A stretch of 64,000 bases of DNA from Pelobates cultripes (Eukaryota; Chordata; Amphibia; Anura; Pelobatidae): contig OW240912.1 of assembly GCA_933207985.1 (NCBI GenBank), forward strand, positions 81,453,542-81,517,541. Reading direction: 5' to 3'. The notes below the pieces were generated by a model. That model was not told the DNA's origin. It was given only the letters and a program-made list of their open reading frames with translations, and did not search any database. Shown piece by piece: positions 58,653 to 64,000 of this stretch (the first letter of the stretch is position 1; each line of letters begins with the position of its first letter). The position numbers and the translations under genes were made by a program.

Positions 58653-59039
58653 TATTTATATATTAAATAAATATATAATATATCAAAACATAAATATAAA
58701 TTTAACATGTATATTATATATATTTTGCCGTACAATAACTAGCCAGATTTCATGTAGTTTTGGTTAGTCTGAATAGTTTTTTCTGAAAAATGTGCATTGC
58801 CAAAATTCTTCCAAACTGAAACGTAATATGGATGAATCCCAAGCAGCCTAAAACACTCTTTTTTTAAGAGATAAATTGATTCGGATTAATCACATTTATT
58901 TGCCGTGTTGCAAGAAGGGGGATAAAAGGTCAGGAGCTGGGAGGGGTTTCACCAGAGGCCAGAAGGACAGCAAAGGTCTCTGGCTTTTTTGTCTCCTTCA
59001 AATTTTTTTAAAAAAAAAAAGAACAATTTCATTTATTTC
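58653..59039. other. no recognised gene; possible 5' end of the retrotransposon
   Basis: AT-rich, then from about 58900 GC-richer sequence (GGTCAGGAGCTGGGAGGGG) leading into the retrotransposon. I could not find the expected terminal repeat. Confidence 0.4.
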
Positions 59040-59093
59040 TACTCTTTATTAGCGATTAATTATACTGCATTCTAATTAATTGGCTACTTCACA

Positions 59094-60346
59094 ATGTCGG
59101 CTTCCAGACCAACAGTGTCACAGGAGGCACTGGTTGAACTGCTGAGGACTTACCTGGAGTCTCATGGCTCAGGTACCCTACAGGAGGTGATGGCCGGCGT
59201 TACTGGAATATTGGATGCTGCAGTTTCGGTTAGGACGGCGGTTGATCCCCCTGCAGACGGTCGGAGGGCCAGGAGGTTCGAGGCCTCCCACGCGGTTATC
59301 GCCCAGTCTGGTGCGGAGGAGTGGTACCCGGCAAGGAGAGCGAAGAGTGGAAGCTGGTCCATCCGGGATGCCCGTTGTTCCAGAGGCTTCAAAGGTCCCC
59401 CGGGCGAACAGGAGGCGTGGGAGCTCCAAACGGACTCCTGAGGTTAGGTCCCAAGATGGCGGCATGGTGGCCCGTTACAAAGCCCGCCGTCTCTTCTGGC
59501 CCAGCCGGAAGTGACATCACCACGCCGGACGCACTGACACAGAATGATGATGTCGGACGCGGTGCTGCGGGGCGCGTATGTGATGGGGGCACGTCCAGGA
59601 AGTGCCAGGTCACAGGCCCCACCTCCACAACCTCTCCAGCGGGTCGGAAACCCCAGAAGAGGCAACAAGCACCTTTCGGGGAGAGCCTGATGCGGACTCT
59701 GGGACAGAGTCTGAAGAAGAGGACACTGTTCCTGCTGATCATGTGCCAGCTGTTCAGCCTTCCAGGGGTGAGGAAGAGGCAATCCTACATGCTGTTCCGG
59801 GGCCAGCTTCTCTTTTATACAGGGGTGAGTTGTCATGCACTAGCGCTTGGGGCGAGTTGTCAGGGGAACAGAGCAGCTCTAGTGAGGTGTTAAGCTTGCT
59901 GCGTGCAGTGTTAGAAAAATTGCCGGGGGGGACGCAGGCGCAGGGTGCTAGAGCGCAGGCTAGTGCAGTGCTAGGGGGTTATAGACCCAGTCTACCAGGT
60001 TGCCTTATATCCTCTTTGGGGGTGCATGTCCCCGCCGAGACGCAGGAGCGTATTTTGAATGGTGAGTATGTAGATTTTTTTGTCCTTGGTTCCCCCAGAC
60101 AGGGAATCAGTTGATAGGCCCCGTAGGGGGGATCACCAGGACGGTGACAAGGCTAAGCAGATTCCTCGCACATTTGGCAATTGGTTGCAGGAGTTTAATG
60201 TTTATGCTATCGTGTTGGTGCGTCGTTTTCCTGAGAAGGCTAGCTCCCTGTTTGGGTACTTAGACTTAATCTGGGGAGCCTACAAGATTTACGGTGGCCA
60301 ATGTTGGTGTCGTTATGACCAACAATTTCGCCAAAAAATGTCGGAG
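59094..60346 (+). pseudogene. Ngaro-like Gag, N-terminal and core parts
   Basis: The start is ATG 59094, the first ATG of a frame beginning MSASRPTVSQEALVELLRTY. That frame is lost after about 115 residues. The acidic linker continues in another frame (59602-60114), reading SGTESEEED and later ERILNGEYVDFFVLG. A one-base slip in the T run at about 60074-60081 moves the reading to a third frame (from 60080). That frame holds the core block IPRTFGNWLQEFNVYAIVL, then GGQCWCRYDQQFRQKM. This core is the conserved capsid-like region of DIRS-order Gag proteins. A TGA at 60347-60349 (probably a decayed CGA) interrupts before the knuckle. Confidence 0.75.
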
Positions 60347-60349
60347 TGA

Positions 60350-60694
60350 CCTGGAATGGATTTTAGCATGCAGGATGGTAGCCTGTGGCTTCTTCTTATG
60401 ACTCCGTGTCAGCCGGCGCCCTTTCCTGGGTCAGCCGGCGCGCACTCTGGTGCGCCGGCTGGACACAAGAGAGGGGTCTGCTGGCTGTTTAACAAGAGCC
60501 AGTGTAAATGGTTCCGTTCCTGTCGGTTTCGTCACGAATGCTTACATTGTGGAGGAGCGCACCCCGCGTTGCGCTGCCTCAAAAAGGGCAGACAGACCCT
60601 TGGGAGGGGATCTGGCATGGACGACGTACCTAGAAATGAGGACGCCGGTGAGCGTAGCAAGGATGCGGCCGTGGCTCGACCGTTATCCCAATAA
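60350..60694 (+). pseudogene. Gag C-terminus with zinc knuckle
   Basis: Same frame as the Gag core across the TGA at 60347. It contains the LWLLLMTP block, a hairpin-prone GCGCCGGCT stretch, and the knuckle at 60479-60577: CWLFNKSQCKWFRSC, then FRHECLHCGGAHPALRC. Without splicing the frame ends at TAA 60692-60694. With the intron at 60648-60776 removed it would run on into RT. Matching knuckle in copy 1 at 16145-16290. Confidence 0.8.
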
Positions 60695-60776
60695 GCGCGC
60701 TGCGGCGGTCGTTGAAAGTGGATTTAGGATCAGGTTTTGGATACCTTTTGTTTTTTCTGACTCTGTTTTTTTTCAG
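60648..60776 (+). promoter_or_regulatory. Candidate spliceosomal intron between gag and pol
   Basis: Donor G/GTGAGC at 60647/60648. CTGAC at 60758-60762 is a branch-like motif. A pyrimidine tract leads to CAG at 60774-60776. Upstream the frame is interrupted after one base of a codon, and downstream exactly two bases precede the RT frame. Removal of 129 bases therefore restores one frame from zinc knuckle to RT. Retention gives Gag ending at 60694. Not proven: prediction from motifs and phase only. Confidence 0.6.
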
Positions 60777-60778
60777 AA

Positions 60779-61445
60779 AATTTAAAAGCCATTCTGGGTA
60801 AGGAGGACATGCTCCAGGACAAGCTTGACAGGGAGGTAGGTTTAGGTCGGATGGCCGGCCCCTTTGACTTCCCGCCCTTCCAAAATCTGTGCGTGTCGCC
60901 ATTGGGGCTGGTACCCAAGAAAGAGGCTGGCTCCTTCCGATTGGTTCATCACCTGTCCTAACCGGCTGGGGGATCAGTGAATGATGACATAGGGAAGGAG
61001 GCATGCCGTGTGCGATTCGCGTCCTTCGATAGGGCGTTGGAGTTTGTTCGGGAAGCGGGTTCTGGAGCTCTTCTGGCCAAGTCAGAAATTGAGTTGGCAT
61101 TCCGCCTGTTGCCAGTGCACCCCGAGTGTTTCCACCTCCTCGGCTGCCATTTTCGGAGTTGCTTCTACTATGGTATGTGCTTGCCCATGGGGTGTGCTAT
61201 TTCTTGCTCATACTTCAAAATGTTTTCTTCATTTCTTGAATGGGTCACGGTTCAGCAGGCGGGATGGAGCTCAGTCACGCACTACTTGGATGACTTCCTG
61301 TTTGTGGGGTCGGCTGGGTCGATGGCGTGTCAGCAGTTGCTGGACTCCTTTTGGGCAGTAGCTGAGGATTTTGGCATCCCGGTTGCAGAACAGAAGACCG
61401 TTGGCCCAGTAGCTGTCATTTCTCGGCATAGAAATTGACACGTCC
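60779..61445 (+). pseudogene. Ngaro-like reverse transcriptase
   Basis: The frame is open from the candidate acceptor: SPLGLVPKKEAGSFRLVHHLS is followed by a TAA at 60959-60961 and resumes in the same frame with SVNDDIG. It continues through IELAFRLLPVHP, YYGMCLPMGCAISCSYFKMF and HYLDDFLFVG (YLDD at 61283-61294, both aspartates intact). In the IELAF block the usual first catalytic aspartate (DIxSAF in relatives) reads E. The end near 61411-61446 has two compensating one-base shifts around the FLGIEID block. The enzyme copies the element RNA; this copy is dead through the stop and the shifts. Confidence 0.8.
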
Positions 61446-61447
61446 GT

Positions 61448-62095
61448 ATGATTTTTCGGTTGCCTGAGGATAAACTGGCGGTTTTGCTGGAGTTATTGGA
61501 TAGGGTAAAAGGGGCTAAGAAGGTTCAATTGAGGCAGATGCAGGTCCTCTTGGGTCACCTGACTTTTGCGTGTCGGGTTCTTCCTATGGGTCGGGAATCG
61601 CATCATTTCATTCGAGTGAACAGACGTATGCGGGCGGATTTACAGGTCCATGGGTTTTGGGGCGTTCTTCCGTGGCCAGTGGTGCGTGGATGCTTGGCCA
61701 GAGGGCTGGAGAGGGACGGACATCATGTGCAACCTCACCTTTTTGGAGCTTTTTCCAATTGTGGTGGCGTTGGAGCTCTGGGGCGCAGAGTTGCGTGGGC
61801 ACGTTGTTGTCTTTCACAACATGAGCGTGGTCCATGTGATTACTCGGGCATCTTCCGCCTCCCCTCTGGTGTTGGCGTTGCTTCGGCGATTGCTGTTGCT
61901 GTTGCTGTTGAGTCTGCAGTTCAATGTGTAGGTGAAGGCGTTTCATGTTCCCGGGGGCTTCAATGTTGTGCCTGACTCTCTGTCTTGGTTTCAGTGGGAC
62001 CGGTTCCGAGAGGCGGCGCCTGGAGCGGATCAAGTGGGTCTGTCTTGTCCTCCATCTTTATGGGACATCGTTTCAGAGGTCTGAGACAGCTGGTG
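61448..62095 (+). pseudogene. Connection and RNase H domain
   Basis: 61448-61650 reads IFRLPEDKLAVLLELL and LLGHLTFACRVLPMGR, the RT-RNase H connection typical of this group. After a shift near 61650, the frame from 61650 has LTFLELFPIVVALELWG, then VVVFHNMSVVHVI, in which the catalytic aspartate before Asn is a His (CAC at 61815-61817). An in-frame TAG lies at 61929-61931, followed by FHVPGGFNVVPDSLSWF, the last RNase H block. A run of CTG/TTG codons at about 61889-61911 lengthens the leucine stretch. RNase H would remove RNA after copying. Confidence 0.7.
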
Positions 62096-62134
62096 TCGGA
62101 ATCCTTATCCCGGTCGTCTTAGCATTCCTATCGG

Positions 62135-62957
62135 GTGGTGTGGTCTCCGTGGTTGGCTATCGTGGATGGTGAGCACAGGGTTTCGTCGGACGAAGGACGC
62201 TTCAAGGTCATGCTGCTGCTCTTGGCCTCCTACCAGTCTCAGGGTAAGTCCAGTGCCTCGGCAGACCGGGCAATGGCGGCTTTGTCCTTTTTATTCAGGT
62301 TTTTGGGGTGGAGGGACCTGACTAAGGAGTTCTGTATTCAGAGGGTGTTGAGAGGTTGGCGGGTTCGGAAGTATAAGGACAGTCGGAGACCAATTTCGGT
62401 GGACCTGCTGGGGCGCTTGCTGAGAGACCTGCCGAAGGTATGTACTTCTGAGTTCGAGGTCTTGCTTTTTAGGGTATCCTTTTCGTTATGTTTTTTCAAG
62501 GCTTTTCATGTGGGGGAGCTGGTGGCTCCCAATCTGCGTGCCGAGTCGCCCATGCGGCTGTCAGACATCCACCGGTTGGATTCGGCGGTGGAGCTCCTAG
62601 TCCGGCAGTCTAAAATCGATCGGGCGGGCCGGGGGACATGGGTGCAGATAGGGGCCACTGGGGGCCCTCCTTCTGCCCTGTGCGGTTGTTGGTAGCCTAT
62701 TTAGCGGTCAGACCTATTTGGGTAGTGTCATTGCTGGTTCATAACGATGGGTCTCCGTTAACGAGATATCAGTTCTCCAACAGACTAGGGGCAGTCTTGC
62801 GGTCTGGTGGTGGCGACGTGTCGGGATACTCCGCCCACTCCTTCTGTATTGGGGCCGCCACTCAAGCATGTTAGGGTTTTCTGAGTCTGCGATTAAGCAT
62901 TTGGGCAGATGGGAGTCGGGGCGTTATCGGTTGTACATGCGACCCCATCTGTTGTAA
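62135..62957 (+). pseudogene. Tyrosine recombinase
   Basis: Replaces integrase in this class, joining the circular copy to the genome. 62135-62695 holds the N-terminal core-binding part and the first catalytic block AFHVGELVAPN, where the arginine is a histidine (CAT 62507-62509). A shift near 62670 leads to LTRYQFSNRL and HSFCIGAAT, where the second arginine is a cysteine (TGT 62845-62847). A further shift near 62875 leads to HLGRWESGRYRLYMR with the nucleophilic tyrosine intact (62934-62936). The stop is TAA 62955-62957. Both arginine losses fit CpG decay. In copy 1 the HSFRIG arginine is intact. Confidence 0.8.
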
Positions 62958-62974
62958 TTTTCTCTCTTGTAGGT
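62955..62974 (+). promoter_or_regulatory. Candidate 3' splice site before the SGNH frame
   Basis: Directly after the recombinase stop: TTTTCTCTCTTGTAG/GT (AG at 62971-62972). The codon phase leaves two bases (GT) at the exon start, so a donor of the same phase as 60647/60648 would read straight into SGNH. Copy 1 has TTTCTCTTGTTCCCTTAG/GT at the matching place with the same phase. Confidence 0.55.
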
Positions 62975-63223
62975 TCCCCGCACTTTGTCTGGATCCTGGG
63001 TCACTCATATAGTTATTGGGCAGCGCGCAAAGCTGAGCAAAGGTCCTACGGGAGGAACCTAGGTTTTCCTTTTGAAGTGGCAAGGGTTCGCTGGCGAGGT
63101 GAGGTGTTACACAAAATGCGTGGAGTTACGGAGGTTCACTTATCAGACATAGGGCTGGACATCTTTAACCTGGGGTTACAGTCTGGTGTGGAGTTGTCGC
63201 TGGCTGCGCGGGGCTGCTGCTGA
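62973..63223 (+). pseudogene. SGNH (GDSL-type) hydrolase, internally shortened
   Basis: Reads SPHFVWILGHSYSYWAARKA: GHS is block I with the nucleophilic serine. It continues GRNLGFPFEVARVRWRGEV, then passes directly to GVTEVHLSDIGLDIFNLGLQ, which looks like the block V histidine region. Blocks II and III (Gly and GxND) that should lie between are absent, so about 80-100 residues seem deleted in frame. Known Ngaro elements carry such a hydrolase in a separate frame; its role is unclear, with an esterase-like activity assumed. It has no start codon of its own near the conserved start, which fits expression by splicing. The stop is TGA 63221-63223. Confidence 0.7.
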
Positions 63224-63540
63224 CAGGAGGTGAGCAAGGTCGACATCGCGGTAGCAGTGTTCCTGGCCAGCGCATTTAAAATAGAAGAATGATGAATCAA
63301 CTTGGGGAGTCGCAGCCTGCCGAGGGCTGATGGCGGTATGCAGGCTGATATGAACTCATGGATATGGAAGTGGAAGCTGTCTGTTGGGGTAACCCCTCAA
63401 CAGCTGACAGTTGGTGGAAAGCTGGTCTGTATAAGTAAATAAAGCTGTGGCCGTTGCCCATAATTATGGTGTGTTGTGTTTATTTGTGGAGGGCAACGGG
63501 ATGTGGATATTGGGCATCAGTCATGAAATGAGTGAGTCAG
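63224..63540 (+). promoter_or_regulatory. 3' region of the Ngaro-like element
   Basis: Contains GAGGGCTGATGGCG, CAACAGCTGACAG, AATAAAGCTGTGGCCGTTGCCC (polyadenylation-type signal, 63439-63460), an inverted GGGCAACGG about 35 bases later, and CATCAGTCATG. Matches 37175-37430. The split direct repeats expected for this class could not be resolved by eye. Confidence 0.65.
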
Positions 63541-64000
63541 ATTTCTGAGTCCAGTTGGCTGGTACTATTCTATGTCAGTAGCCACAGCAAAGCAAAGCAA
63601 AAACTGGCAATTGTGATTTCATACAGTACAAAGTTCTATACAAAAGACCAGATTTGAATTAAAGCAATATGTATTATTTGACCAATCAGGATTTACTGAG
63701 CAATCTTCAAATTAGCATTTCAAGAAATCACATTTAATTGGGAAGTTGTCTCTAGAGTAGCATGTTTGACACTTATTTTCTAGAGTTTGTTTTTCTTCTG
63801 CGTATATACAACTTTTCCCCCTCCTATCAGGCTACACTGTTTAATTTGTCCTAGTACTTTTTAGAGTTGCTAATAAAGTTTTTTTGTTATTTATTATTAT
63901 TTTCTCCTTTAGGATCTTATTGGAGTGGATTGGAAATTTAACCTTGTGGTCACTTTCTATTCAAGTGACACCTTTGGTTCTCTACTATTTATTGTATTCC
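63541..64000. other. no recognisable feature
   Basis: AT-rich flank without recognisable features. Confidence 0.5.

Larger units (their letters stand above)
59040..63540 (+). mobile_element. Ngaro-like tyrosine-recombinase retrotransposon, long copy
   Basis: Order: Gag, zinc knuckle, candidate intron, reverse transcriptase, RNase H, tyrosine recombinase, candidate splice acceptor, SGNH hydrolase, then a 3' region with AATAAAGCTGTGGCC. There is no integrase, no protease and no LTR. RT motifs (PVHP, LPMGCAISC, YLDD) and the SGNH frame point to the Ngaro branch of DIRS-order elements. It would replicate through an RNA copy joined to the genome by recombinase. Multiple stops and frameshifts make it inactive. 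Right homology with 37175-37430 supports an end near 63530; the left end is uncertain. Confidence 0.85.

Noticed and set aside
59162..59836. Several minus-strand frames of 76-130 residues
   Set aside because: Shadows of the GC-rich Gag region of the retrotransposon; no domain content.

Overview
The window looks like repeat-dense, host-gene-poor nuclear DNA of a vertebrate, most likely an anuran amphibian. I infer this from the mixture of elements: Ngaro/DIRS-type tyrosine-recombinase retrotransposons, several hAT families with intact 8-bp target duplications, Tc1-like fragments, L1-type and L2-type LINE remnants, and gypsy-like solo LTRs. The species cannot be fixed from sequence alone. I found no convincing host protein-coding gene, rRNA or tRNA. 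Most open frames here are chance frames or frames running through minisatellites.

Layout. 0-12 kb: Tc1-like fragment, LINE tails, an L2-type reverse transcriptase end, a C-rich minisatellite, TTAA-ended MITEs, a solo LTR nested in an older MITE, and a 2-kb L1-type element that has ORF1 and a poly-A tail but no ORF2. 14-20 kb: a shrunken Ngaro-like element (gag, zinc knuckle, RT, tyrosine recombinase and SGNH fragments in order) and a hAT element filled by a minisatellite. 21-35 kb: further hAT elements, one containing a nested solo LTR, and two L1-type tails facing away from each other. 37-45 kb: a third Ngaro 3' end, a composite-looking hAT element, a MITE with about 65-bp terminal repeats, and a 101-bp satellite. 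45-57 kb: a degraded Tc1-like element, a perfect hAT MITE, a large inverted repeat, a minisatellite-bearing hAT-like element and more TTAA-ended MITEs. 59.0-63.5 kb: a nearly complete but mutated Ngaro-like retrotransposon.

The most interesting signal is in the two Ngaro copies. In the long copy the gag frame and the RT frame are separated by what looks like a 129-nt spliceosomal intron (60648-60776: GTGAGC donor, CTGAC branch-like motif, pyrimidine tract, CAG acceptor). Removing it joins the two frames in phase. A second pyrimidine-tract acceptor sits just after the recombinase stop and just before the SGNH hydrolase frame. It is at the equivalent place and in the same phase in both copies, and it fits the same gag donor. 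This suggests one transcript giving Gag (unspliced), Gag-Pol (intron 1 removed) or Gag-SGNH (long splice). Both copies are now dead: the recombinase has lost two catalytic arginines in the long copy, and the short copy has YLDN in place of YLDD.

A second theme is that at least four hAT-type elements carry a tandem array or a large GC-rich palindrome as their interior, and most of these still have good target-site duplications.
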